Shown here: one piece after another, positions 47,101 to 58,053 of the stretch
How the letters are laid out: every line of letters starts with the position of its first letter
Numbering within the stretch: the first letter of the stretch is position 1
Assembly (NCBI GenBank): GCA_029168955.1
Contig: JAPDOI010000134.1
Location: 992,001-1,056,000 of the forward strand
Length of the DNA stretch: 64,000 nt
From: Aplectana chamaeleonis
Taxonomy: Eukaryota > Nematoda > Chromadorea > Rhabditida > Cosmocercidae
Direction: 5' to 3'
Program-made: the position numbers and the translations under genes
The notes under the pieces: generated by a model
Database searches by the model: none
Told to the model about the DNA's origin: nothing
What the model saw: only the letters and a program-made list of their open reading frames with translations

Positions 47101-48938
47101 GCTGACCGGCAACCGCATTTTCCTCTTTTTCATCCCTCTTCTGCTTTTTCCTTCCATCTTTCTATCTATCTCCTAGTTTTTCTGTTTCTCCGTTATTAAC
47201 TAAGTGTTCTAATTGCTGGAATATCAACCTTAAAAAAATTTGGATTATAAAGTTTGAAAGTCACGTAGTTTGTTGACGAAGACACGTGAATTAAACGTAC
47301 AGACAATTAGAACGCCTAGTTAAGTGGAGAAACAGAAAAACTAGGAGATGGATAGAAACATGGTAGGAGAAAGCAGAAGAGGGATGAAAACGAGGAAAAT
47401 GCGTTGCTTCTGATCAGCTGTGCTGCCGGAAATCGATCGATGCCCTATCACCGAGCTTCCACCCAGTTGCGCAGCGCGCCCACCAGTGCCGGCGGAAGGG
47501 GTTGTGCATCGGTCCCTGCCGTGGATAGATCCACTATACTAGATGTAGAGTTCGCGCAATCATTTTAGTCTGATGAATGGACGTGGCTGCGACGGTAGAT
47601 CACCCCGCGCGAATCGAAACCCCATTCTCCAGTGAGACCGCCAACCCCGCACGGCCTGCCGCTTGGTCCACACGTCAGACTAAAATGAAAACGGGAACCA
47701 TAGATCCAGTGGTGTTTTCAAATTTATGTTTCTGCTTAGAATCTTTCAGTTAACTCATTTACTGCTCCAAGCTATTGCTTACAATAAATCTCGTTATTTA
47801 GTTTTCAGGGTGAAACCCTACGCCGACGGAAACTGGAAGGGATAGGGTTGGAGAAAGCAGCGAAAACGGGCCAGAAATTGATTAAAACTTCCGCGAAGTG
47901 AAGATTTCGTTAGCCTAGTACCCTTGCCCTTAGTCCGCTCCGCCCCCCCCCCGACGAGCTTGTGGCGCCGTGGACATTTCCGATGGCAAATCGCCACGAA
48001 ACTCCGCCACATCCAGCTTGATCGATCCGCGCACATTTTGCCACTAACGCGCGCTCGCAAAAACTAGCAGTTCGTGTAAACTCGTCCGCATCCTGAACGA
48101 GAAACTGTTAATTTAGCTCATTCTAGGCGCTTCTTTTCGCTGTTTCTTCACTATTGTGAACTCACGACCGAACCACCCCATTTTTGAAATGTGATGGTTC
48201 ACTGCACATGCTTGGTTGTTAGAATCATTTGGGGTAAAGTGTATTCGAAAATTCGGCAACTGATCCTCTGATGAAACGATCGCAGGACAAATGTAATATG
48301 ACGTGGGCGGGGTGATCCAATGGGTTGGCTGGTCCACGAGATCCCCCCCCCCCTTCCTTGTACCTATTTCACCTCCTTCAGGTTCTTGACTGAATGGGTT
48401 GATCTTGGTGACCCAACGCTCATTGCTATCTCATAAAAATCATAAAGATTGTATAGTTGACCCAAATGTATTTTTTGCTCTTCAGGTGAAGAGCGAGAGT
48501 TTTTGATGGAACAAAGAAACTATATGCCACGAGAGCATCGCGAGTTGCTCAGCTGGGTTGAGCAGGAGACACCGATTGAGAGGTCAACTCCTGGACGAGA
48601 GGATGCGCTAGATGCGCTTTGTAACTTCCGCTCAGTGCATCTACAAACGGTAAGACCTGTTTCACCGTCGTTTATACTTCCGCGGCACAGTGCAAATTTA
48701 TAATAAAGATCGTGCAGCGCGGCACGATCGATATTACAGAATTTCACTGCGGCGGAATTATAAAGGCTGCTGTTCTCTGTGTGAAATATCTCATTATATG
48801 TGTATCACAAATTTTGTACACTCCTAGGTGGCACTCTTTATCATCACGCCTCTCAAGGACTCGTCCATGCAAGCCATAGGAACCGGTGGAACATCATTTA
48901 TGAAATTTTTGAAAAATGTTCGAGATGATGTGAAATAA
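41137..48938 (+). CDS. ido: Indoleamine 2,3-dioxygenase, 8 exons
   Basis: Cytosolic heme dioxygenase that opens L-tryptophan to N-formylkynurenine, the first step of the kynurenine pathway. Exons: 41137-41260, 43488-43651, 44220-44435, 45068-45208, 45620-45725, 46813-46911, 48486-48649, 48828-48938. All phases agree, giving 1125 nt and 374 aa, close to the usual 380-420. Landmarks: [11 protein letters not shown] near the N-terminus; [34 protein letters not shown] then [14 protein letters not shown] with Phe226 and Arg231 in the substrate-pocket positions; SGASAAQSS at 261-269; RSVHLQT with His335 as the probable proximal heme ligand; C-terminal [11 protein letters not shown]. There is no signal peptide. 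A strong acceptor (TTATTTCCAG, ending 41116) lies 20 nt before the ATG and may be a trans-splice site or the end of a 5' UTR intron. The introns hold MITEs and inverted repeats. Confidence 0.95.
41665..42135. mobile_element. Family L element, copy 2 (dioxygenase intron 1)
   Basis: CTCAGACAATGGGTGCGGAC and GCACCTACTGTCTGAG are the ends; it has the same internal GGCGGATCGCTGGCTA direct repeats as copy 1 but no TATA cassette. Confidence 0.78.
42806..43280. mobile_element. TTAA-type MITE family B, copy 4 (dioxygenase intron 1)
   Basis: TTAAAGGCACTGTTCGCGAT and TCGCGAACAGTGCCTTTAA are the ends. Confidence 0.87.
44527..45033. mobile_element. Two family J MITEs in series (dioxygenase intron 3)
   Basis: Copies at 44,527-44,777 and 44,798-45,033, each with TGTCYGAATGAGASTGTC ends and GCTAATCG inside. 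They fill most of the intron and stop 35 bp short of exon 4. Confidence 0.78.
45330..45450. repeat. Small inverted repeat in dioxygenase intron 4
   Basis: ATACTTCCCGCGACCAGCG, then ATCGATTTTTGGTCGATATT, then the inverted CTAGAAGTATGACCC. A relative is at 56,387-56,505. Confidence 0.55.
45773..45932. repeat. Palindrome in dioxygenase intron 5
   Basis: GTTCCGCAATCGCGTTCAGT at the left and its inverse at the right, arms about 70 bp including CGTAGAAGCGAAGCGGTTGT. Confidence 0.75.
46002..46285. mobile_element. Family K element, copy 2 (dioxygenase intron 5)
   Basis: ACTGTGCTTCTCTGGGCCGA and GGCCCAGAGCAGCACAGTA are the ends; a diverged family J copy follows at 46,296-46,525. Confidence 0.83.
46979..47546. 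repeat. Long inverted repeat in dioxygenase intron 6
   Basis: Arms of about 240 bp (46,979-47,219 and 47,303-47,546), e.g. TAGTGGATCTATCTCCAGCA against the right-arm end GATAGATCCACTA, and CTCCTAGTTTTTCTGTTTCT against AGAAACAGAAAAACTAGGAG. The loop is about 83 bp. A smaller element, TTTTAGTCTGATG..CGTCAGACTAAAA, lies at about 47,560-47,690. Confidence 0.75.
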
Positions 48939-49613
48939 AAGGAACATGAGAAAAATTTGATGTACATAACAATAAAAACAAACACTGCCCCATAGTCGAA
49001 TTGGATTCGCGAACGCCTGAACCGAACTCGATCTAGCTGCTAACCGTCTGTTCTCTTTTTAGGAAAACCTCGATTTCGAAACGTTGCCATCGATGAAACA
49101 GCTCATTTTTAAAGTTTTGGGTGTTCGTAGAGCAATTGCTTCAATTAGGGGATTTTTTTCGCGACGCCACCGACTCTGCTTGCGTTTTTGTCTGCAGGCC
49201 TCCCAGACACAGTGCAGTATTTTTCGAAATGTGAACATTTTCATACCTAGGCCTTCCTACCGAGATCTAGCTCACAGAATGGGGCACACCCACGAGCGTT
49301 TCAGGTGGCTGTACCAAGCCCACTTTACTAACACGACTCAATTTTTCTCTTTCAATTGATTTTAGATCTTACACATCGAAGCCATAAGGGGCTTGCATAG
49401 TCCAAGTCGCAGAGCTGCTCGCAGCAACGGGCAGCGCTGGATGATGCAATATCGATTACATTCGGCGACGGAGGTGGGGGACGCGGCGTGAAGGGAGATT
49501 AGTGGTCACCACAGTGTTTTAACACCTCGACGGCCCCACTACCAGCGAGCTGCAACCAACAACGTGTTCGAAAACATTTTTGTCGCCACGTCAAAGTTGA
49601 CGCCCTGCGACCA

Positions 49614-50601
49614 CTCAGAAAAATCAAAACAAGTTACTTGTAATATAAATGTAACTTACTTGAATGTCTCAAATAACTTACATTTTTATTACATGTAACA
49701 TACATCTATATTGCATGTAACTTAAATTTATTTTGCATGTAAGTTACTGTGCTTACCTGGGTCAAATTCCGGTCCGCAATTGCGTCTCGACACGCTTTGC
49801 GGCCGCACGCGCTCGAGTCAATCGAGTTTCCAGCTCCAAAGCCGACTCGATATGGCTTTTTTATTCAGTTTTCTTCAATTTTGCTTAGTTTACAGTTTCT
49901 AAAACCCACCTAGAGTCAACAGATCGGAGGCTGCGGCGCTGGAAACTCATCCGACTCCGAAGCGCGCGGCGGCGAAGCGTGTCGAGACGCAATTGCGGAC
50001 CGGAATTTGACCCAGATAAGCACAGTACATTTATGTTACATGTGACTTACATTTAAATTTTACCTATGGGCGGCCATCACGTGACGCAGGGGACACGCGA
50101 CGCAGAGAGCGCATCCCAGACCACACAGTACGCAAAAAAACGCTGTGTGGAGCCTTCTCTGCTGGTGTGGGGTCAAGTACCTCAAACTTGGGTAATTGAA
50201 CACACAGCAACGCCATTCGTAACCCTGACCCCGCGAGTGCGTCGCACATCAACCTTGGGAATATCTTCTCGGCCGATTTAAGTTACTTGCGACATATATT
50301 GTGCCATTCAAATTACATGTAGCATATCGGAGGCGCACTGCACACAGTGTCCTCTCAGAAATCGAAAACAAGTTTTTTGCAACATATCTGAGCCGATGTA
50401 AGTTACTTGCGACTTAACTCGGGCCATTTAGGATACATGTAACATATAGGATGCGTACCGTACTTAGTATCCCGCCGATATATTACATGTAATTTAAATG
50501 ACCTGAGATAAGTCGCAAGTAACTTACATCGGCTCAGATATGTTACAAGTAACTTGTTTTCGGCCTTTTATGTTACAAGTAACTTGTTTTCATTTTTCTG
50601 A
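49614..50601. mobile_element. Family P element, copy 1, with nested family K and an SL1-like leader
   Basis: TCAGAAAAATCAAAACAAGT and AACTTGTTTTCATTTTTCTGA are the ends, with many TGTAAGTTACATGTAA units inside. A family K copy (about 49,747-50,028) splits it. The leader lies on the minus strand at 50,181-50,202 (20 of 22) and is followed by GTACTTGACCCC. Confidence 0.82.
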
Positions 50602-51347
50602 GCACTCTCCGGTTGGTCCAAATCTGCAAACCCCTATAAGAGTCCGCGACAACGAACAGGCTGATGCACCCAGGATGTTCTTTTCATCATTGAACAATTG
50701 GATATGTGGAGCAGTAAAAACGGGAAGTAGACAAGCTGAGCTCACTGGCGAGCAGATGTTAGCTGATGTCCATCTGCCTTGTTTTCTTTTGAGGCATATC
50801 TTACATTTGCATATAAAAATTTCGAAACACAACAATGATACCTGAGAGGATGAAAGAGTTCCCCTGAACGGGAGGCGGCGTTGACCCATCAAGGTGCGAC
50901 GAGGGGGTCATTCCTTCGTCAGTGACTCCCTAAGATAGAGCTGCCTAACAGGTAAGAACCTCGGACGAAGGAAATCCTCAACCCCTGTCTCTGATAAGCT
51001 GAGCACGGCATAACAAACTTCAGAAACCAAGTTTTGGCCTTTGATTGACGAGCCTAGTCGATGCACAGATACCGGAGAGCAATCCGCATTCGAATGAGAA
51101 TGATCATCTATTACAAACTTAGCATCAAGAACCAACTAGCGATGCGGTATATTCAAACATATCAGGAAGAGAATTGAAGATGTTCTGGATTTTACTCAGC
51201 AACAGCCTTTTGATCAAAGGCGAAGGCAGTCTGATAAGTGAGCAACACTGAAAAGTTGGCGAGTACCGCTCACTATGCTGATGGTCTACCTCTTTACGTA
51301 CGCAACCATTTGAAAGAGAATGTAGGCTGTAAAAACGCGAAGCTCTC
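50602..51347. other. No gene supported
   Basis: Frames such as 50,540-50,845 are open but show no splice context or recognisable motif. No repeat recognised. Confidence 0.35.
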
Positions 51348-51470
51348 GTGGTTTCTACGCGTGCTAGTGAGGAGCGGAGGTTAGAGACAGCGAGAAGGCG
51401 GAGGGCAGACGGAGACCGCAGAATCGCGCAAGCCGCACACGTCGTGAGTGATGGGAATTTCGATTTTTAC

Positions 51471-51747
51471 AGAGTTTACTTGCTTATTACTCTCTGGCGG
51501 CAACGACCTAGTTCGGGGTCGCCGTCGCAGACCACGGCGCAGTAGGTCTAGTCACCGTAGCACATCTGCTGGACGGCGGCATGAACGCTCCCGCTCCAGC
51601 TCAATACATTGCTCTGGAAGTCGTCGACAACGCCTTATAGGAAATTGTCGTAAACTTCTTTCTCGTTCACCTTTCAGACCATTAGTGACGAATCCTAGTC
51701 CCGAACCCGAACCTTTCTCTGCTTTAGGTAGTCGCCTTGGTTGCTAA
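51471..51747 (+). CDS. Possible SR-rich terminal exon
   Basis: An acceptor (ATTTTTACAG) is followed by an open frame with RGRRRRPRRSRSSHRS, RRHERSRSSS and later PSPEPEPF, ending in TAA. Arg/Ser dipeptides resemble splicing-factor RS domains or the linker of protein X at 53 kb. No partner exon was found: the nearest upstream donor would leave an intron of only about 30 bp. It could be a broken member of the same local family or a fortuitous frame. Confidence 0.25.
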
Positions 51748-52332
51748 AACTTTCAGAGCTTTCAAAAGCTCATGGTTAGAAAATTATTGGCGCTGGCCTG
51801 GAATCAAACCCCGAATTTGTTCTATACAATGAAGCCTCTTTTCAACGTTCTACATCCAGCCTTCAAAAACATGCATAACCAAACAATATACTTTTAATGT
51901 CATTGAAGAAAAAACAAATATTCTTGAACACAAATCACAACTTGCAGGCAACAGTTTCATCACAGCCACACTCGAGTGTATGTACTCATCGCTTTCATTC
52001 TTAGCAGCCTGAACGAATATTTTTAATGAGATTTTCACTAACGAGAGCAAGTTCCAAGAGGTAAGGGTCCAGCCCGAATATGAAAACCCTATACTACCGA
52101 ACCACGACACTCCTAGGGGGAGTGGCAACATCACAAAGTCGATGTCGCCGCACTATACGAGTCCAGCTTCCTTGGATTGAGACAGTTGAAGAGCAGGCAA
52201 AACACTGAAGCTACTTATGGCCATTTTGAGGCCGTGCACGGTTTGCGAACCAATTATCACAATCAGACTACATAGATACAAAACGTGGCTAATCGGAACG
52301 GGAAGAGGATCAGCCTACAAAGTATATCTTTA

Positions 52333-52985
52333 TACGAATGAAATTTTCGAAAGATTTTTTCGTTCGTTTTCGTTCGCTCAAATTTCGTTCGTACGAAATT
52401 TCATCGAACGATTTTTTTTCAAATTTCGCTCGTTCGGAATTTCGTCGAACAAGTTTTTTTCAAACTTCGTTCGCTCGGAAATTTTTTCGCACGATTTTTT
52501 TTCAAATTTTCGTTCGTTCATTTTTTCAAATTTTCGTTCGTTCAAAATCCGATTCTTCGAATTTTTTTTCGAAATCCGTTCGTTCGAAATTCTTTCGAGC
52601 AAAAAAACAATCGAAATTTACGACAAACTTCAGAAAAAAATTGAAATTTCGCACAAATTTCGAAAAAAAATTCAAATTTCGATCGAATTTCGGAAAAATT
52701 GGAAATTTCGAACGAATTTCGAAAAAAATCGAAATTTTAGTTTCTTTCGAAATTCGTTCTGTCAACCTCTCAAATTTTGAAAGTTTTTCGAAATTCGTTC
52801 GCTCGAAAATTTTTCGAACGAACTTTTTTCAATTTTCGTTCGTTAGAATTTTTTTTTTCGAACGAATTGTTTTCATTTTTCGTTCGTTTGAAATTTCTTC
52901 AAACGATTTTTTTTCATTTTTCGTTGGTTCAGATTTTTTTCGAAAGAAATTTTTTTCACTTTTCGTTCGTTCGACATTATTTTCG
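52333..52985. repeat. TTCG/GAAATTTCG low-complexity tract
   Basis: Repeats of TTCGTTCGTTCG and CGAAATTTCGAACGAATTTC. All the long frames here are Phe/Arg/Lys/Ser-only translations of the repeat and are not called as genes. Confidence 0.8.
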
Positions 52986-53093
52986 AAATTGTACAACTAT
53001 AGTACAAATCACACCAGTAATAACGTGTTCGCGGTGGTTTTTTTATGAGGTCCATTTTTAGAAGTGAAAGAATAGGAAGAAATATCCCGCAAG

Positions 53094-53686
53094 TTAAAAT
53101 TCGCCTGGGCCCTTCCTCTAACAAAACTGTATGAACTAGTGAACTTACTAGGGTACTTCCCATTTCGTCCACCACTGCAACCGCAATAAGGACAGCAACT
53201 TGGATAATAGGCTGCAGAAGAATAATGTCCATAATGCGGATAGAAAGCGAATCGTGGATCCATATAGTATTGGTGCGGTCCGCAAAGAGGAAGGTTGCGG
53301 AAGTAGTCCGAATGAGGTGGCCGACGGCGATTCCTCGAGCGCATGTGACTTCTACTGCTAGAGCTGGAACCGCTTGAACTCCTGCCACGAGTGGATGACG
53401 AATTCCCGGAGTCTTGACACTGATCGGCTTCAGCAGGAATTAATTGCACGTCTTTGCATCTTTCGGCCAAATTCAACAGTTCATCAGGTGAATTGCCAGG
53501 CAAGCCCATGAAATTGTAGTCTATCATATTGCCAGGCTCTACGTTGAGCTCTTTGAGTTTATCAGTGAATTGCTTGAATAAGTCGTCCTTATTCCTGTAT
53601 TTAATAGTGAAGCGAGGCACAACATAGCGCTGAATGGTGATAGAAATGTGTCCACCAGGATCAGACTTGGACTGTGATTCAGACAT
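53094..53686 (-). CDS. Unrecognised ~182-aa protein X: compact N-terminal domain, Ser/Arg-rich linker, Cys-rich C-terminus
   Basis: Model: exon 53686-53149, then a donor (CCTA|GTAAGT), a 44-bp intron, an acceptor at 53105, and a short last exon ending with TAA at 53094. Residues about 12-86 look like a small alpha/beta domain (FTIKYRNKDDLFKQF, later DELLNLAERC). Then follow a run of Ser/Arg (RGRSSSGSSSSSR, RSRNRRRP), a Tyr/Pro/His-rich part (QYYMDPRFAFYPHYGHY) and a terminal CCPYCGC. The ATG was chosen because the domain begins just after it and a CACGCAG acceptor lies 17 nt upstream. The frame is also open further upstream, but that part overlaps a repeat. If the last intron is not spliced, the frame runs on to about 53009. 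It resembles protein Y on the opposite strand. Function unknown. Confidence 0.62.
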
Positions 53687-54277
53687 GGTGGAAGAGGTTG
53701 CTGCGTGAAGGCGGATAGTGTGGCTATGTTCAAGCGCAGGAAAGCGTTCGATATCGCGGTTCGAAAACAGCTGGTGGGTGGAGCCTGCGTTGCCGGGCAG
53801 ATGACTCACCACCACAGCAATATTCAGAAGTGCACGCAATGCGGGCGAGGACTTTCTCATGGGTTCTAGGAGGGAACTTTGGCTTTGCGCCAGGAAATTC
53901 ATCAGAAGTCGCAAAGTGTTTCGAGAATTTCGCAGCATGCGAAAATTGGACTTATCGTCGGCACGGATCCTAATGAGACTTTGCGTGCAACATTGGATGT
54001 TGGCGCAAACTCGGTGCCATAGGCTATAACATGGGTGCACAGAATTTGCGTCAACCTCAAATGGGAACGCAAAGTCTCACTGGAATCCAAGCCGAAGTAA
54101 CATGCGTATGCCTAGCGCAGCTTCTCATGTTCAACGCTTTCAGTTGATCTCAGGGCGTTAGATCAGCAATGTTATGCTTAACTAAGAAACAAGTTTGGAA
54201 ACTTTAGCAACCCAGATAGACCCGCAGTCACACACAGAGAGGTTAATAAGAATGAAAGAACAACTAACTCGAATGCC

Positions 54278-54824
54278 TTAAAGGCAGTGGTCACGATGAA
54301 AAACGCTATCGAAAAAAACCACAAAAATCAGCTCAGATCAAAAACACTGAAAAACTATGAAGATAGCGCGGTGAAAAACGGGCTAGAATTAGAGTTATAA
54401 AGACCCTAAAGTTCCAGTTCGTGCACGCGTGCACAGAAAGATCACAGTCCCATGCCAAGCAGTCGAAAATCATCGACACTCAGAGGAAGAAATAAATACT
54501 AATTTCTCTAATAAAACAGTTGAACAATGGAAGCAAGCACTTCAGTCAATGTTTTTGTTTAGATGTGTACATAAATCCCAAGGTTCATTTATTGAAATCC
54601 AATTCCAAGCCAGCTGATGTTCTTGATATTAGAGATCATCGATGCCGATGATGTGGGGTGGGCTCGTCCACCATCGAAAGACAAGGATGTTCAGGCTCCA
54701 ACCTTGGCCTAGAACAGCGTTTTTTTCGCGATCTTTTCGTATAGGTTCTACCACTCTATACCCAGAAAAGGGCTCAGAGAGGAAAAGAAGACGAGCATAT
54801 TTCAGCGCGACCACTGCCTTTAAC
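54278..54824. mobile_element. TTAA-type MITE family I between genes X and Y
   Basis: TTAAAGGCAGTGGTCACGAT and GCGCGACCACTGCCTTTAA are the ends; 547 bp. Confidence 0.8.
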
Positions 54825-55056
54825 TTATGGCATAGGTTAGAACATGGTCTTCCTGAATGAAAAAAAGCTGTAATAGCCTGCCTGCTGGTCATAATCTGTT
54901 CACATTTATACATGTGTACACAACGATGCAAAAATTTCCCGTGCTCTGGGAGTATATTGTTGTGTCACGAGAATCGATTTGTCGGCTCCGCCCTTCAATG
55001 CAAAACCATTCCACTTGCACAGCCACACGTCTGGCTGCCTCCTCACCTATTTCCTA

Positions 55057-55608
55057 ATGGGTGGTATTCCATGCAACTACTTGAATCGTCTTCGAAAAGA
55101 TGAGGCCCATTCTGGTCATAAAATAGCCACGTTCAAACTGCTACAGAAAGCCCCGCTTCAGATCAACATCGTCTTCAAGGACAAACATGATTTATACAAG
55201 AAGTTCCAGCAAAAAGCGAGGAAACTGAACATTTCCCCCGAAACACTCTACATGTCTGGCCAAGGCGATCGAATTTATATGAATAACGCAGAGGTGTTGT
55301 ACGATGCCATCAAGCCGTTGTGGGGTACAGCAAGGATGCACGTCGATCCTCATCGCTCCAACAGTGATAATCGAACCTATTCGCAGAATCATATTCAGAA
55401 AGAACGTTATAATGATTTTAGTGATTGCGCTGAACGTAGGAAACACTCTTCTTCTCCACCTAGGCTTTTTCAGGGACGTCTTGCCCCACAAGTTGAGTTC
55501 TGTTGTGGACCGTTCAACCCCTACTATTCTCAGTTTATGGATCCATATTCCAACACGCTCCCATTCTTAGCCTGTCAGTGTTGTCCTTCTTGCCGTTGTT
55601 GCTTCTGA
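55057..55608 (+). CDS. Unrecognised ~183-aa protein Y, diverged paralog of X
   Basis: Single open exon ending in TGA. Residues about 37-90 (INIVFKDKHDLYKKF, LNISPETLYM, GDRIYMNNAEVLYDAIKPL) align by eye with the N-terminal domain of protein X (FTIKYRNKDDLFKQF, LNVEPGNMIDY). Both end in a Tyr/Pro-rich stretch (NPYYSQFMDPYSN here) and a cysteine cluster (ACQCCPSCRCCF). The pattern of a beta strand, a helix and then an acidic or polar loop leading to a second helix recalls PB1/ubiquitin-like folds, but that is only a suggestion. The Met at 55057 gives a length almost equal to X; an in-frame Met at 54979 is an alternative. X and Y are transcribed away from each other, about 1.4 kb apart. Function unknown. 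Confidence 0.6.
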   Translation: MGGIPCNYLNRLRKDEAHSGHKIATFKLLQKAPLQINIVFKDKHDLYKKFQQKARKLNISPETLYMSGQGDRIYMNNAEVLYDAIKPLWGTARMHVDPHRSNSDNRTYSQNHIQKERYNDFSDCAERRKHSSSPPRLFQGRLAPQVEFCCGPFNPYYSQFMDPYSNTLPFLACQCCPSCRCCF

Positions 55609-56657
55609 AAATGCTTGCCTCCGTTCCATAATGTTACATTTGCTTATTTTTTCAAACATTGCGACTCATTCCATATGGTACAATCTCTCTGCAAGGTTTA
55701 TGTGAACCGTTCTCTTGTGCAATCAATTGGTCGAAAACAATTCAACCTATCGTTGTCATAACACATGTGAGCAGTTGAGCTCGTAGGCATGAATCTCACA
55801 CGAGCCAGTCATCGATTGTAACTGTTTATCTCAAGGTTTTACCACTTCACTTGTATGCTGGTATTCTGGTTCCGTGTGTTAAATGAAAATGAAAACTATT
55901 CCACGTTCGATTCTCAAGAAAATTCGACATTACTGGATATCGTAAGAATAATTATTCTTGTAAGTTTGCCAAGTCTCACCGGTTGAGTATCTTTGAAAGC
56001 GGAAGCTGCCCAAACGCTACACAAATTGGAAAACAGGTTTCGCTCTTAGAGAAAAAATGAAAGATAAAACTGCGGCAAATGCACGACGGTGAAGAAAGCA
56101 GCAAAAAAACCGCTTTGAGTGCGCCCCATTTCTACTCTGCAATATGGCACACTATGTATAAAAAATTGCGAACGCGAAGCCAGTTCCACACTGAACGGTT
56201 TCCTAATATCATCATACGACGCTAGGGTGGATACGATTGAAATTTCAGCTTTGAAGGAATCTCATCTTGTGAAATCCAAGGTTCATTCCCGACTGCGCAA
56301 GGTAATTTCGAAAAATATTGTTGGAGACCACTCTCATCACAACCCTCGCAAAACTTTCCAGTTAGAATTCTCCTTTGGGCCTAGTGCATACTTCCCGCGA
56401 CGCGCGACCGCGACAGTTTATAACAGCAATGTCGATTTTCGGTCGATATAGATGACAAACATTATGTCGCGTCACTCGCCGCGGGAAGTACACTCTATAA
56501 AACGTCGTAATTCACATTATTCGAGGCGCGAGCGGCGCGCGCGACGCTTCAGACTCCGTCTGCCCTACGCTCTCTCACTGTCTCTAAGCACCGCTCCGCA
56601 CCAGCACACGTCGGGGCCAAGTGAATTTCGCCGTTTTATAGCCTATATGCACTAGGC
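55609..56657. other. Downstream of gene Y, no further gene
   Basis: Contains the small inverted repeat at 56,387-56,505 and a family T copy at 56,525-56,630. Confidence 0.45.
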
Positions 56658-57134
56658 CTTAAAGGCAGTGTTCCCGAGCTTTCCACTCAAAACGATGCGT
56701 TGGCTACCAAGTGTTACCAAAATTACGAAGAAACAGCGAGAAACGCACTAAATCGTCTCATTTCAGGGATATTGCTCTCTGGCCTGGACTAGCTGTCCGG
56801 CTAGGTGAACATGCTCACGGTGGTTGTCTTCTGTGAAAGATCGGGCTAATCGAAAATGGAAGAATGTTTTCAGCAAAGCAGTATTAGTTAGGGTCCGAAG
56901 GAAAGAACGAAGCAAGGCAAAATATAGAATTGCCATAGACGGGTCTACAAAAAATTTTATTGTCACAACAAACAGTTCCACTGAGAGTAAAGAAGCGGGG
57001 TGAGAGTAAACGATTTCGGGACCTTCTGGTGCGTTTTTCTCGGTTTCTTCGTCATTTCAGTTCTGCTTAGGGGCCAAACAATCGATTTAGCGATTAATCT
57101 CGAAATCGAAGATTATCGCCAGCACTCCCTCTAA
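56658..57134. mobile_element. TTAA-type MITE family A, copy 5
   Basis: The left end TTAAAGGCAGTGTTCCCGAG lacks some terminal sequence and the right end is worn (TCGCCAGCACTCCCTCTAA). The interior matches copy 4. Confidence 0.8.
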
Positions 57135-57771
57135 CAATGGATATGTGCCGTTGCCATCCACTGGTTGATCTGTTGAACAGATGAATCACTGTATGGCAAC
57201 GGAACATCAACAACTCATATCAGAGAAATTGTTAAGACGTTTATCAATACCCTTTTAGAGACGATTACGGCAACAAAAATGCCCATTAAGGATGAGGGGT
57301 TCTATAGGATTTTAGGGTTAGTCACCAGATTCGTGTTTGCCCAATAGAATATGCCAGAGCAGAAAAGCAACATTCCAAACCACTCATTCAGAGGCATCAG
57401 GGTCAGAGAAAAAAATTACACCTACCAATTTTCAGTGTTCTCTGCCCACAGTTATCAGTGCAATATTCAAATATGACGCAAGCGTCAAGAAAAAATCATT
57501 GGTTTTACAGCACTAGCGGAGTTCATTAAGTTCGCGCTGGAAACGTTTCCGAAAAGTTTCAACCATCGTGTGACACCTTATGCTGAAGAAGGTGAGGAGA
57601 AGAGCACTGATTCAGGACTCTCCTTCTTGGTGCTCAACAGTCAGCCACGGGTATAATTTTGCATGTTGTAAGGCTCGAATCTATGTCGATGTTATCAGGC
57701 AAATCATGCTTTATGAGCTTTTTATTGATCGAAGTCTTTGGATAGCGGTCAAACTGTGTTGCACAGAAACT

Positions 57772-58053
57772 TACTGTGCTTCTCTGGGCCAAATTTCGGT
57801 CCGCAATTGCGTCTCGACACGCTTTGCGGCCGCGCGCATTTGAGTCAAAAGAGTTTGCAGCGCAGCAGCCGCCGACCTGTTCACTGTAGGTGGGTTTTAG
57901 ATACTGAAAAAAAACAAAGTTGGAGAAAACTGTATAAAAAAGCCATATCGAGTCGGCTTTAGCGCTGGAAACTTGACTGACTCAATCGCGTGCGGCCGCA
58001 AATCGTGTCGAGGCGCAATTGCGGACCGGAATCATGCCCAGATAAGCACAGTA
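57772..58053. mobile_element. Family K element, copy 4
   Basis: ACTGTGCTTCTCTGGGCCAA and GCCCAGATAAGCACAGTA are the ends. Confidence 0.83.

Noticed and set aside
52338..53048. 236-codon frame rich in Phe, Arg, Ser and Lys
   Set aside because: It is a translation of TTCG/GAAATTTCG low-complexity repeats, with similar openness in other frames and strands.
53687..54040. Upstream extension of protein X with a hydrophobic stretch (RALLNIAVVV)
   Set aside because: The frame stays open, but its 5' part overlaps a dispersed inverted repeat; a start at 53,686 fits the domain boundary and the length of Y better.
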